40,872 nucleotides of DNA from Nitrospirota bacterium (GCA_021789595.1 JAJYJJ010000019.1:1-40872), one strand, 5' to 3'; positions 14,999 to 22,828 are shown, counted from the first letter of the stretch. A program made the numbers and translations. Notes: generated from the letters alone by a model not told the origin.

Positions 14999-15709
14999 AT
15001 GTTCAAGAGAATAGCTATAATGGTTATTGTGCTTTTATGGTCAGGGTTGGCTTTTGCAGCCCATCCGCTTATCACAGACGACACAGGCACACAGGGCAAA
15101 GGCAGGTTTCAGTTTGAATTGAATGGCGGATATTCAAATGACAATGGCAATAAAGAGACAGAGGTTAATACTATCTTATCCGCAGGACTCAGGGATAATA
15201 TTGACCTTGTCATCACAGCACCCTATCTTTTTCAGAACATAGAAGATGGCAGCAGTGAGGATGGCATAAGTGATATTGGCATTGAGATGAAGTGGAGATT
15301 CTATGAGAAAGACGGCCTCAGTTTTGCTTTGAAACCAGGCATTATCCTCCCAACAGGCAATGAGAATAAGGGGCTTGGCGATGGGAAAACCAGCTACAGC
15401 CTTTTCTTTATTGCCACAAAGGAGATAGAACCTCTTACTATCGACCTGAATCTGGGCTACATAAAGAACAGAAAAGATCTCAGGGACATATGGCATTATT
15501 CCCTGGCAGGAGAATACAGGGTGACAAAGCCATTGAGGATTGTTGCAAACATTGGAGGTGAGACAAACCCAGATAAAGAGTCAGACATTAATCCAGCGTT
15601 TTTGCTGGGAGGTATTATCTACAGCGTCAATGAAAATTTTGATGTTGACTGCGGGATAAAGGCAGGGCTACCAAAACAGCGCCTGATTACTCAATCCTTG
15701 CAGGTCTAA
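14999..15709 (+). CDS. outer-membrane beta-barrel transporter-like protein, frameshifted near its end
   Basis: The 236-aa protein has a signal peptide (about 1-20, ending AFAA) and repeated amphipathic strands like the PF13557 transporter barrels. As read, it ends at 15709 with KQRLITQSLQV. Adding one base near 15669 would instead give GLTKTAPDYSILAGLTVRF and a stop at 15721-15723. That end, with a terminal Phe, is the normal end of this family, so a 1-base deletion or sequencing error is likely. Ribosome site aaaggag precedes ATG 14999. It is first behind cobalamin riboswitch 2 and before the CbiM cobalt importer, so it may pass cobalt or corrinoids across the outer membrane (inference). Confidence 0.8.
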   Translation: MFKRIAIMVIVLLWSGLAFAAHPLITDDTGTQGKGRFQFELNGGYSNDNGNKETEVNTILSAGLRDNIDLVITAPYLFQNIEDGSSEDGISDIGIEMKWRFYEKDGLSFALKPGIILPTGNENKGLGDGKTSYSLFFIATKEIEPLTIDLNLGYIKNRKDLRDIWHYSLAGEYRVTKPLRIVANIGGETNPDKESDINPAFLLGGIIYSVNENFDVDCGIKAGLPKQRLITQSLQV

Positions 15710-15732
15710 CAGTAAGGTTTTAGGAGGAGACA

Positions 15733-16521
15733 ATGAATATTTCAAAAACAAAAGTTTGTCTTACCATGCTATTTGGTTATTTGCTGTTTGCTAACAATGC
15801 CTATGCCATGCATATCTCAGAAGGGATATTGCCTTTCAACTGGTGTGCATTGTGGTTTGCTGTTGCCATACCATTTGTTGCCTATGGGATATTCAGGCTC
15901 AAGGCAATCTCAAAGGATGATATATCCTTTAAACCTCTTGTTGGACTAATGGCAGCGGTAGTCTTCATCATCTCCTGCATGCCCATCCCCGTTCCAACAG
16001 CAGGCACATGCTCCCACCCGTGCGGAACAGGGATGTCAGGGATACTTCTCGGTCCTACTATCAGCATACTGATCACTGCAGTAGCCCTCCTTATCCAGGC
16101 GCTTTTTCTTGCCCATGGTGGCCTAAGCACATGGGGAGCGAATATAGTATCCATGGGCGTGATGGGCTCATTTGCAGGATATTTGACATTTAAATTATTT
16201 CGAGCAATAAAAATCCCCCCTATTCCCCCCTTTATTAAAGGGGGGCAGGTGGGATTAGCAGTTGCAGGCTTCATGGCAGGATTATTTGCAGACTGGGCAA
16301 CATATGCCGCCACATCTGTTGAGCTTGCCTCAGGCATAAGAGGGAACTCGCCCTTTATGCCGCTTTTCTGGAAGATCCTCATCGCCTTTATACCGACACA
16401 GCTTCCTCTTGGAATCCTCGAAGGGGCGATGACAGGAGGTATGGTTGTTCTGCTTTACAAGAAGCGTCCTGACCTCCTGGTGAAGATGCGGGTGATAAAG
16501 CCGGAGGAGGTGACAGCATGA
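15733..16521 (+). CDS. cbiM: cobalt ECF transporter component CbiM
   Basis: This 262-aa membrane protein is the substrate-capturing part of the CbiMNQO cobalt importer. A signal peptide ends NAYA, so the mature protein starts Met26-His27 (MHISEG); in CbiM/NikM this exposed N-terminus binds the metal. Further motifs are PVPTAGTCSHPCGTG, QALFLAHGGLSTWGAN and PTQLPLGILEG. Residues about 160-175 (KIPPIPPFIKGGQVG) are encoded by an in-frame palindromic repeat in a loop between membrane segments. Ribosome site aggaggaga precedes the ATG. It overlaps the next gene by 4 bases. Confidence 0.96.
   Translation: MNISKTKVCLTMLFGYLLFANNAYAMHISEGILPFNWCALWFAVAIPFVAYGIFRLKAISKDDISFKPLVGLMAAVVFIISCMPIPVPTAGTCSHPCGTGMSGILLGPTISILITAVALLIQALFLAHGGLSTWGANIVSMGVMGSFAGYLTFKLFRAIKIPPIPPFIKGGQVGLAVAGFMAGLFADWATYAATSVELASGIRGNSPFMPLFWKILIAFIPTQLPLGILEGAMTGGMVVLLYKKRPDLLVKMRVIKPEEVTA
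16211..16256 (+). repeat. C-run/G-run palindrome within cbiM
   Basis: Same family as 2269, 14324 and 14489 (aaatcccccc...tttattaaa...ggggggcaggtgggatt). It keeps the reading frame and lies in a likely cytoplasmic or periplasmic loop. Confidence 0.85.
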
Positions 16522-16841
16522 AGCTCGGAGTTCAGAGTTTAGAGTTTAGAGTTAAAATAAAAAAACTATTGCTCTTTTGCACTGCTGTACTACTGCTCAT
16601 TTTCAGCCTTCAGCCTTTAGCCTTCAGTGCTGAGAAATGGCAGGGCATTGATGAGTCGATTGTCGAGAAATACGCAAAGGAGCACGGCAGAGAGGCGATG
16701 ACGCCCTTAATAAACACTGACCAGGGAGACCTCCTCCTCTTCGTATTTCTGCTTGCAGGCGCAATCGGCGGTTTTATCGGAGGCTATTACTGGAGGATAC
16801 TCATGGTTGAAAAGAGACCTATACGGGAAAGTAGAGAATAA
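16518..16841 (+). CDS. cbiN: CbiN-like cobalt transporter accessory protein
   Basis: A 107-aa protein with an N-terminal membrane segment/signal (about 15-37), an extracytoplasmic part (WQGIDESIVEKYAKEHGR, PLINTDQGDLLLF) and a second membrane segment rich in Gly (LLAGAIGGFIGGYYW). Two spans with a short loop and its place straight after cbiM fit CbiN, which helps load metal into CbiM; sequence identity to classical CbiN is not obvious, so this is a positional call. The first 12 residues (VQSLEFRVKI) are read from a tandem AGAGTTT-type repeat, so the native start may be further in. Confidence 0.65.
   Translation: MKLGVQSLEFRVKIKKLLLFCTAVLLLIFSLQPLAFSAEKWQGIDESIVEKYAKEHGREAMTPLINTDQGDLLLFVFLLAGAIGGFIGGYYWRILMVEKRPIRESRE
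16525..16553 (+). repeat. tandem (AG)AGTTTAG repeat at the start of the cbiN-like gene
   Basis: The units agagtttagagtttagagtt lie in frame directly after the start codon region. Similar simple tracts of 6-9-bp units are in cbiD. Confidence 0.6.
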
Positions 16842-16859
16842 CAGGTTGCCTTTATTACG

Positions 16860-16898
16860 GATGTGGTGTAGGCCATCTCGAATGGTCTGCATCACATC
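16860..16898 (+). other. 17-bp RNA hairpin before the coiled-coil/nrdD genes
   Basis: Arms 16860-16876 and 16882-16898 pair over all 17 positions around a 5-base loop (ctcga). Fourteen are Watson-Crick pairs and three are G-U, so pairing is complete only as RNA. No T-run follows, so it is not a simple terminator. It sits between the cbiN-like stop and the 16922 ribosome site (gggaggcg). Confidence 0.7.
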
Positions 16899-16921
16899 TG
16901 CATGTTCATCGGGAGGCGAAT

Positions 16922-17164
16922 ATGAAAAAGAGATTGGAAGACATGACAGTAGAGGAACTTAAAAAAGAGCTGGAATTTACAAAGGAATGCTTGAGGGATG
17001 CGGAAGAACTTTATACCTTTACTTTCAGTAAGTGCTCCGTGCATATTGGCGGACAACAGGCAATGGCAATGCATGAGGAACACGAGGAAAAGTGCCGGGA
17101 ATATAGAGAAATGATAAAACAAATTGAGGAATTGCTGAGGAGAAGGCATGTTCAAGAAGATTAA
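16922..17164 (+). CDS. 80-aa coiled-coil protein upstream of nrdD
   Basis: A highly charged, mostly helical 80-aa protein (DMTVEELKKELEFTKECLRDAEEL; KCREYREMIKQIEELLRR) with cysteines 23, 38 and 58 (approximate) and a central IGGQQAMAMHEEHEE stretch. Two helices joined by a short loop form a probable hairpin coiled coil. It has a gggaggcg ribosome site and its last 17 bases overlap nrdD, so the two are coupled. I know no named family; a partner role for NrdD/NrdG or metal handling is guesswork. Confidence 0.65.
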   Translation: MKKRLEDMTVEELKKELEFTKECLRDAEELYTFTFSKCSVHIGGQQAMAMHEEHEEKCREYREMIKQIEELLRRRHVQED

Positions 17165-19235
17165 AAAGAGAGATGGCAGAGCCGTCAAGTTTGATGCAGA
17201 AAAGATTACAAATGCAATTGCAAAGGCAGGAAATGCAACAGGTGAATTTGATTATAAAGCTGCCAAAAGATTAACCCTAAAGGTCCTGAATTTAGCAGAG
17301 CAGGTAATTGGCCGCAAGACCCCGACAGTTGAAGAAATCCAGGATATTGTGGAAGAGGTCCTTTTGTCTTCCCCTTATCGTAAGACTGCCAGGGCATATA
17401 TCCTCTACCGTAACCAGCATGCAAGGATCAGGGAAATTACCACAAAGTCCACTATTGATTTAGTAGATAACTACTTGCAGAGGCTTGACTGGCAGGTCAA
17501 CGAAAACAGCAATATGGCATTTTCCTTACAGGGATTAAATAACTATATCTCCTCGGAGATCAGCAAGATTTACTGGTTAAACAAGATCTATCCGCCGGAG
17601 ATCAGGCAGGCCCACTTAGATGGTGACTTCCACATCCATGATCTGAACATCCTTTCTGTTTACTGCGTTGGATGGGACCTTTATGACCTGTTGATGGAAG
17701 GATTTAAAGGTGCGCCAGGAAAGGTCGAAAGCAGACCTTCGAGACATTTCAGAAGCGCCCTCGGGCAGGTGGTGAATTTTTTCTATACCCTTCAGGGCGA
17801 GGCTGCAGGTGCACAGGCATTCTCTAATTTTGATACGCTTTTGAGCCCTTTTATAAGATACGACGGACTGAATTATAAAGAGGTTAAACAGGCATTACAG
17901 GAGTTTATTTTTAATGTCAATGTCCCGACGAGGGTGGGATTCCAGACACCATTTACAAATATAACCTTAGACCTGACCGTTCCTTCCATCTTTGCTGACC
18001 AGCCTGTTATTATCGGCGGTAAACCTCAAAAGGAGACCTATAAGGAGTTCCAGAAGGAGATGGATTTATTCAACAGGGCATTCATAGAGGTGATGTTAGA
18101 GGGCGATGCAAAAGGCAGGGTCTTCACCTTCCCAATTCCTACTTACAACATCACCAGGGATTTTGACTGGGAAAATTCAAATATCGATTTGTTATGGAAG
18201 GTGACCGCAAGGTACGGGATCCCCTATTTCTCGAACTTTATAAATTCCGACATGAAACCTGAAGATGCACGTTCCATGTGCTGCAGGTTGAGGCTTGATA
18301 ACAGGGAATTACAGAAAAGAGGAGGTGGGCTCTTTGGCGCCAATCCCCTCACTGGCTCCATCGGCGTGGTAACCATCAATATGCCGAGACTCGGATATAT
18401 AGCAAAGGATAGAGATGAGTTTATGTCCATGCTTGAGAGGTTAATGATTCTTGCTAAGAAGAGCCTGGAGATAAAGCGAAAGGTTCTGGAGAGATTTATA
18501 GAGGGGAATCTTTATCCTTATATAAAATTTTATTTGAGGGGTGTGAAAGAGCGTTTTAATGAGTACTGGAAGAACCATTTTTCTACCATCGGTCTGATAG
18601 GGATGAATGAGGCATGCCTGAATTTATTCGGCGAAAATATTACATCTCCAAAGGGCCGTGAATTTACCTTAAAGGTTCTGGATTTTATGAGGGATAAGTT
18701 GTTCAAATTCCAGAACGAGACGGGAAATATTTACAATCTTGAAGCCACACCTGCTGAAGGGACAAGCTATCGCCTCGCCAGGATTGATAAGGAAAAATTC
18801 CCCGATATAATCTGTGCTGACGACAAGGAATATAAGAAAGGGGCAGAGCCATTCTATACCAATTCCACTCAACTCCCTGTGAATTTCGCTGACGATGTTT
18901 TTGAGGTATTGGATTTGCAAGATGAGATGCAGACGAGATATACAGGCGGGACAGTTGTCCATATCTTTGTGGGAGAAAGGATTGACGATCCAGAGACAGT
19001 GAAAGGCCTGGTACGCAAGGTCTGTGAAAATTATCACCTGCCATATTTTACTGTTACACCCACTTTCAGCGTATGTCCTGCTCATGGATACATTGCAGGT
19101 GAACACAAGAAATGTCCGACCTGCCATAAAGAAACAGAGGTATATTCCCGCATAGTCGGTTATCTGCGCCCTGTAAAACAATGGAATAAAGGCAAAAAAG
19201 AAGAGTTTAAGATGCGAAGGGAATTCAGGGTTTAA
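17148..19235 (+). CDS. nrdD: anaerobic (class III) ribonucleoside-triphosphate reductase NrdD
   Basis: The 695-aa enzyme reduces ribonucleotides to deoxyribonucleotides with a glycyl radical and needs no B12. Residues 1-95 form an ATP-cone (KKRDGRAVKFDAEKITNAI...YRKTARAYILYRNQHARIRE). The core has DGDFHIHDLN, FNVNVPTRVGFQTPFTN and MCCRL. The C-terminus has the zinc site CPAHG...CPTC and the radical site RIVGYLRPVKQWNKGKKEEF. The start overlaps the coiled-coil gene, with gaggag upstream. nrdG follows at once. It stands inside a B12-riboswitch-controlled cobalt operon. Confidence 0.97.
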   Translation: MFKKIKKRDGRAVKFDAEKITNAIAKAGNATGEFDYKAAKRLTLKVLNLAEQVIGRKTPTVEEIQDIVEEVLLSSPYRKTARAYILYRNQHARIREITTKSTIDLVDNYLQRLDWQVNENSNMAFSLQGLNNYISSEISKIYWLNKIYPPEIRQAHLDGDFHIHDLNILSVYCVGWDLYDLLMEGFKGAPGKVESRPSRHFRSALGQVVNFFYTLQGEAAGAQAFSNFDTLLSPFIRYDGLNYKEVKQALQEFIFNVNVPTRVGFQTPFTNITLDLTVPSIFADQPVIIGGKPQKETYKEFQKEMDLFNRAFIEVMLEGDAKGRVFTFPIPTYNITRDFDWENSNIDLLWKVTARYGIPYFSNFINSDMKPEDARSMCCRLRLDNRELQKRGGGLFGANPLTGSIGVVTINMPRLGYIAKDRDEFMSMLERLMILAKKSLEIKRKVLERFIEGNLYPYIKFYLRGVKERFNEYWKNHFSTIGLIGMNEACLNLFGENITSPKGREFTLKVLDFMRDKLFKFQNETGNIYNLEATPAEGTSYRLARIDKEKFPDIICADDKEYKKGAEPFYTNSTQLPVNFADDVFEVLDLQDEMQTRYTGGTVVHIFVGERIDDPETVKGLVRKVCENYHLPYFTVTPTFSVCPAHGYIAGEHKKCPTCHKETEVYSRIVGYLRPVKQWNKGKKEEFKMRREFRV

Positions 19236-19236
19236 C

Positions 19237-19938
19237 ATGCATATAGGCGGATTTCAAAGGTTTTCACTAATAGATTATCCAGGAAAGGTTAGTGCTGTAG
19301 TTTTTACCCAGGGATGTAATTTTAGATGCCCTTACTGCCATAACCCGGAGCTTGTAAATCCTGAGCTTTTTAACAAGCCGATTCCCGTGGAGGAGATTTT
19401 GTCCTTTCTTGAGAGGAGAAAGGGATTGATGGACGGGGTTGTCATAACAGGTGGTGAGCCTCTGCTACAACCTGATGTGAAAGATTTTATAAAAGGGATT
19501 AAAAAGACGGGGTATCTTGTGAAGTTTGACACCAATGGCTCAAATCCTGCAATGCTCGAGCACTTATTAAAAGAGGGGCTGCTCGATTACATTGCCATTG
19601 ACTATAAGGCACCTCTCAGGGCATACAGAAAAATTACAGGGGTTGTGGTGAAAACCCAGAATATTAAAAGGTCTATAGAACTGGTGATAAGTAGTGAGAT
19701 CCTATACGAGATGAGAACTACTATTTTCAACGGTCTCTCTACAGATAGTCTTATTGAAATGATGATGGAACTATGTACCTTAAGGGTGAAAAGTTACTTT
19801 TTGCAGATGTTTGTCCCATGGCCAGGATGCAGAAAAGACCTTTCCCCAATAGATATAAATATTAATTATCTCCTCCAGAATATCGAGTATAGATTCTGGA
19901 GATATGGTATCAGGAATATAAATGGAACTATTTTCTGA
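19237..19938 (+). CDS. nrdG: anaerobic ribonucleotide reductase activase NrdG
   Basis: The 233-aa radical SAM enzyme makes the glycyl radical on NrdD. The cluster motif CNFRCPYC uses Cys27, Cys31 and Cys34; VVITGGEPLLQPD is the SAM-binding GGE region. The N-terminus (GGFQRFSLIDYPGKVSAVVFTQGC) is typical of the longer NrdG form. It begins one base after nrdD and its end overlaps cbiQ by 17 bases, which ties the reductase to the cobalt-importer genes. Confidence 0.95.
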   Translation: MHIGGFQRFSLIDYPGKVSAVVFTQGCNFRCPYCHNPELVNPELFNKPIPVEEILSFLERRKGLMDGVVITGGEPLLQPDVKDFIKGIKKTGYLVKFDTNGSNPAMLEHLLKEGLLDYIAIDYKAPLRAYRKITGVVVKTQNIKRSIELVISSEILYEMRTTIFNGLSTDSLIEMMMELCTLRVKSYFLQMFVPWPGCRKDLSPIDININYLLQNIEYRFWRYGIRNINGTIF

Positions 19939-20677
19939 ATACTTAAAAAAAGACCATATGCTCTCAAGGATAGATGCAAGAGTAAAACTCCTTGTCACCT
20001 TGATAATACTGATAATGGTAGTGAGTTACAATGGTTTTGCATTTCAGCTACTTGTAACATTGTTCTGTATATTCCTCTGCATCAGAATGCAGATACCACT
20101 AAGGGTCTTTGTGCTCAGGTTTTCAGAACCGCTGTTCATTGCTACAGTATTGGTTCTTCTGAAATTGTTCTTCTCAGGGCAGGATATACTATTTTCCATC
20201 AACCTCATAGGAATCAAGGTTGTAGGATACAGGGATGGGTTTATGGAAGGGCTGAGGATCTCGACCCGTATAATAGGTGCTGTATCACTTCTTGCCACAC
20301 TCGGGTTTGCCACTTCTTTTACAGAATTCATCGCTGCCCTTTCATGGCTCAGGATACCAAAACCGTTTATAGAACTCCTGATGTTTACATACAGGTATAT
20401 CTTCGTCCTCCTTGAGGACGCCAATATCATCTATAACGCACAAAAGAATCGGCTTGGTTATTCAGGCATGAGGCGGGGATTGAAATCCTTTGGCACACTC
20501 TCGGGTGAGCTTACGCTGAGGGCGTTTGAACACAGCCAACAAACAGCAATAGCAATGACCCAAAGGGGATACACAGGTGAGATGCCTGTTACACTGAATG
20601 GCCCTTTTAACATGGCGGAGGTAGTGATCGCCTTAATAGTTATTGTTACAATGGGGGTATTATGGAAGATGCCGTAA
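19922..20677 (+). CDS. cbiQ: cobalt ECF transporter transmembrane protein CbiQ
   Basis: A 251-aa protein with about five membrane segments. SRIDARVKLLVTL near the start, and the coupling-helix region AQKNRLGYSGMRRGLKSFG and AMTQRGYTG near the end, match the T-component that links CbiM to CbiO. It overlaps nrdG at the front and cbiO at the back (16 bases). In most genomes cbiQO directly follow cbiMN; here the nrdDG pair lies between. Confidence 0.94.
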   Translation: MELFSEYLKKDHMLSRIDARVKLLVTLIILIMVVSYNGFAFQLLVTLFCIFLCIRMQIPLRVFVLRFSEPLFIATVLVLLKLFFSGQDILFSINLIGIKVVGYRDGFMEGLRISTRIIGAVSLLATLGFATSFTEFIAALSWLRIPKPFIELLMFTYRYIFVLLEDANIIYNAQKNRLGYSGMRRGLKSFGTLSGELTLRAFEHSQQTAIAMTQRGYTGEMPVTLNGPFNMAEVVIALIVIVTMGVLWKMP

Positions 20678-21519
20678 GGCTTGAAGTCAAGGGTCTTTCC
20701 TTCAAATATCCTGATGGCACAGCCGCCCTCTCTGACATCAGCATAGAGGTTAGAAAGGCTGAATTCATTGGCATACTGGGCTCCAATGGCTCGGGCAAGA
20801 CAACCCTTCTTAAGGCAATGGACGGCCTCCTCAGAGGATTTGATGGCAAAGTACATCTTGACGGCACTGATATAAGGAAGCTCACCCCTAAGGAGATATA
20901 TAAAAAGATCGGCCTTGTATTTCAGAATCCAGATGACCAGCTTTTCGCAACAACCCTTTTTGAGGATGTTGCCTTTGGTCCGATAAATATGGGGATTGGC
21001 ATTAAAGAGGTTGAAACACTGGTCTTAACTGCCTTGCAGGAGGTCGAACTTCATGGCCTTGAGAAAAAATCCATTCACAATCTCAGCTTTGGGCAGAGAA
21101 AAAGGGCATGCATAGCTGGACTCCTTGCCATGGGCCATGAAATCTTATTGTTAGATGAGCCAACTGCAGGGCTTGATCCAATGGGTGAATATAAGATGAT
21201 GCGTCTTCTGAGAAGACTCAACAAAGAAAATGGTGTGACCATAGTCATGGCCACACACAGTGTTGACCTTGTGCCGCTTTTCCTCGACCGACTCTATATC
21301 CTAAGTAGAGGCAAAATTGTGAGGGGTGGCACCCCAGAGGATGTCTTTACAGCACCTGAGGATATGGAAAGTGTAAAACTAAGATTACCACAGATTGCTG
21401 AACTGATATACCGACTGAAGCATGAAGATGGGGTTGCATTTGATAGAATACCGCTTACCATCGGAGAGGCCCGAAGGGAGATGCTAAAGACGATGCAGGA
21501 GGCAAGATTAAAGATTTAG
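20662..21519 (+). CDS. cbiO: cobalt ECF transporter ATPase CbiO
   Basis: The 285-aa ATPase drives cobalt import. Walker A GSNGSGKT at 40-47, Q-loop FQNPDDQLF (typical of ECF ATPases), signature LSFGQRKR, Walker B ILLLDEPTAGLDP and ATHSVD H-loop are all present. The C-terminal 60 residues form the usual CbiO/EcfA extension. The ATG overlaps cbiQ; cbiD follows one base after the stop. Confidence 0.96.
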   Translation: MEDAVRLEVKGLSFKYPDGTAALSDISIEVRKAEFIGILGSNGSGKTTLLKAMDGLLRGFDGKVHLDGTDIRKLTPKEIYKKIGLVFQNPDDQLFATTLFEDVAFGPINMGIGIKEVETLVLTALQEVELHGLEKKSIHNLSFGQRKRACIAGLLAMGHEILLLDEPTAGLDPMGEYKMMRLLRRLNKENGVTIVMATHSVDLVPLFLDRLYILSRGKIVRGGTPEDVFTAPEDMESVKLRLPQIAELIYRLKHEDGVAFDRIPLTIGEARREMLKTMQEARLKI

Positions 21520-21520
21520 G

Positions 21521-22828
21521 ATGAAAAAACTGCGTTCAGGTTATACAACAGGGGCATGTGCAGCAGCGGCTGCAAAGGCAGCAGCAATGCTTTTACTCCA
21601 GAACACAGAATACAGCCCCACCACCCATCCCTCCCCCTCAAGGGGGGAGGGCAAGGGAGGGGGTGAGAGTCTGGATTCTGGTCTCTGGACTCTGGACGCT
21701 GAAGTTGATATCCCATTTCCTGACGGCAGTAGACATACATTCAAAATTCATAACTCTAAACTCATAACTCGCAACTCGCAACTCGTTGCACGGGCATCGG
21801 TAATTAAAGATGCGGGGGACGACCCTGATGTAACCAATGGGGCAGAGATAGTAGCAGAAGCCAGATTTCAGAAGACAGAATACAGCCCCACCACCCACCC
21901 CTCCCCCTCAAGGGGGGAGGGCAAGGGAGGGGGTGAGAGTCTGGGCTCTGGGCTCTGGACTCTGGACGCTGTCCTTATAAATGGCGGCAAGGGCATTGGC
22001 ATTGTCACAAAGCCAGGCCTTCCTGTGCCTGTGGGTGAGCCAGCAATAAATCCTGTGCCGAGAAGGATGATAAAGGAGGCTGTGATGGAAGCACTTTCGG
22101 AAAGTCCTGAAGCGCTGAAGTGCAGAAGTGCAGAAGTCTTCAACTTCCGAACTTCCGAACTTCCGAGCTGCCGAGCTATTGAAGTAACCATCTCTGTTCC
22201 TGATGGTGAAAGCCTTGCAAAAAAAACCATGAATCCGAGGCTTGGGATAATTGGCGGCATCTCCATACTCGGCACAACAGGCATTGTTAAACCGCTGTCT
22301 TCTGAGGCATGGACTGCAACTATTACAGCATCAATGGATGTTGCAAAGGCAGTGGGGCATAACGAGATAGTCCTCTCTACAGGAAGGGTATCTGAGAATG
22401 CACATATAAAAAAATATCATCTCCGTGAGGAATCTTATGTGATGATGGGCGACTATCTCGAATTCTCCCTTCTTGAGGCTAAAAGGCACCGATTCAAAAA
22501 GATCCACCTATGTGCACAGTGGGCAAAGATGCTCAAGATTGCAATGGCAATACCTCAAACCCATGTAAGACATGGAGCAATTGATATAAAAAAGGCCATA
22601 GAGTTCTTAAGGGATCTGGGTCTTGGCCCATGGCTCTTGGCTCGTGAATTTAATACCGCACGTGAGGTCTTTGATCTTATTAGCTCAACACTCAAAACTC
22701 AACACCCAACATTTTTTTTAAAGGTCTGCACAGCAGCGAAAACATATGCTGAACGCATTACAGAAGGTATCCCTGTAAGCACCCATCTTGTGTCATATGA
22801 AGGGACAATACTCTCAAGCAGTGAATAA
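21521..22828 (+). CDS. cbiD: cobalt-precorrin-5B (C1)-methyltransferase CbiD with repeat-coded insertions
   Basis: CbiD methylates C1 in the oxygen-independent corrin path. Recognisable parts are LRSGYTTGACAAAAAKAA at the start, GGKGIGIVTKPGLPVPVGEPAINPVPRRMI, NPRLGIIGGISILGTTGIVKP, STGRVSE and THVRHGAIDI. The usual length is about 360-380 aa; here it is 435. The excess matches two 32-residue inserts (TEYSPTTHPSPSRGEGKGGG...WTLDA) read from near-identical 96-bp repeats. Three further tracts (NSKLITRNSQLVARA, RSAEVFNFRTSELPS, STLKTQHPTF) also read from simple repeats. The frame stays open throughout, so the gene looks functional. Last gene of the riboswitch 2 unit. Confidence 0.93.
   Translation: MKKLRSGYTTGACAAAAAKAAAMLLLQNTEYSPTTHPSPSRGEGKGGGESLDSGLWTLDAEVDIPFPDGSRHTFKIHNSKLITRNSQLVARASVIKDAGDDPDVTNGAEIVAEARFQKTEYSPTTHPSPSRGEGKGGGESLGSGLWTLDAVLINGGKGIGIVTKPGLPVPVGEPAINPVPRRMIKEAVMEALSESPEALKCRSAEVFNFRTSELPSCRAIEVTISVPDGESLAKKTMNPRLGIIGGISILGTTGIVKPLSSEAWTATITASMDVAKAVGHNEIVLSTGRVSENAHIKKYHLREESYVMMGDYLEFSLLEAKRHRFKKIHLCAQWAKMLKIAMAIPQTHVRHGAIDIKKAIEFLRDLGLGPWLLAREFNTAREVFDLISSTLKTQHPTFFLKVCTAAKTYAERITEGIPVSTHLVSYEGTILSSSE
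21605..21700 (+). repeat. 96-bp in-frame repeat in cbiD, copy 1
   Basis: It joins a palindrome (cctccccctc-aag-gggggagg core) to CTGGACTCTGGA-type tandem units, 32 codons long. It differs from copy 2 at only a few bases. Confidence 0.9.
21743..21790 (+). repeat. tandem TAACTC/AACTCGC tract in cbiD
   Basis: Imperfect units (taactctaaactcataactcg, gcaactcgcaactcgt) follow one another in frame and encode SKLITRNSQLVA. Confidence 0.65.
21875..21970 (+). repeat. 96-bp in-frame repeat in cbiD, copy 2
   Basis: Same length and frame as copy 1, exactly 270 bp downstream. Only a few substitutions are seen, mainly in the CTGG units. Confidence 0.9.
22116..22177 (+). repeat. tandem GTGCAGAA and ACTTCCGA tract in cbiD
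   Basis: Units of agtgcaga followed by aacttccgaacttccg lie in frame (KCRSAEVFNFRTSELPSCRA) between EALSESPEA and the conserved EVTISVPDG. Confidence 0.65.
22684..22711 (+). repeat. tandem CTCAACA tract in cbiD
   Basis: Units ctcaacactcaaaactcaac are read in frame as STLKTQHP near the end of CbiD. Confidence 0.5.

Noticed and set aside
21605-21970. CRISPR-like array in cbiD
   Set aside because: Only two copies, palindromic and protein-coding, without regular spacers or cas genes.
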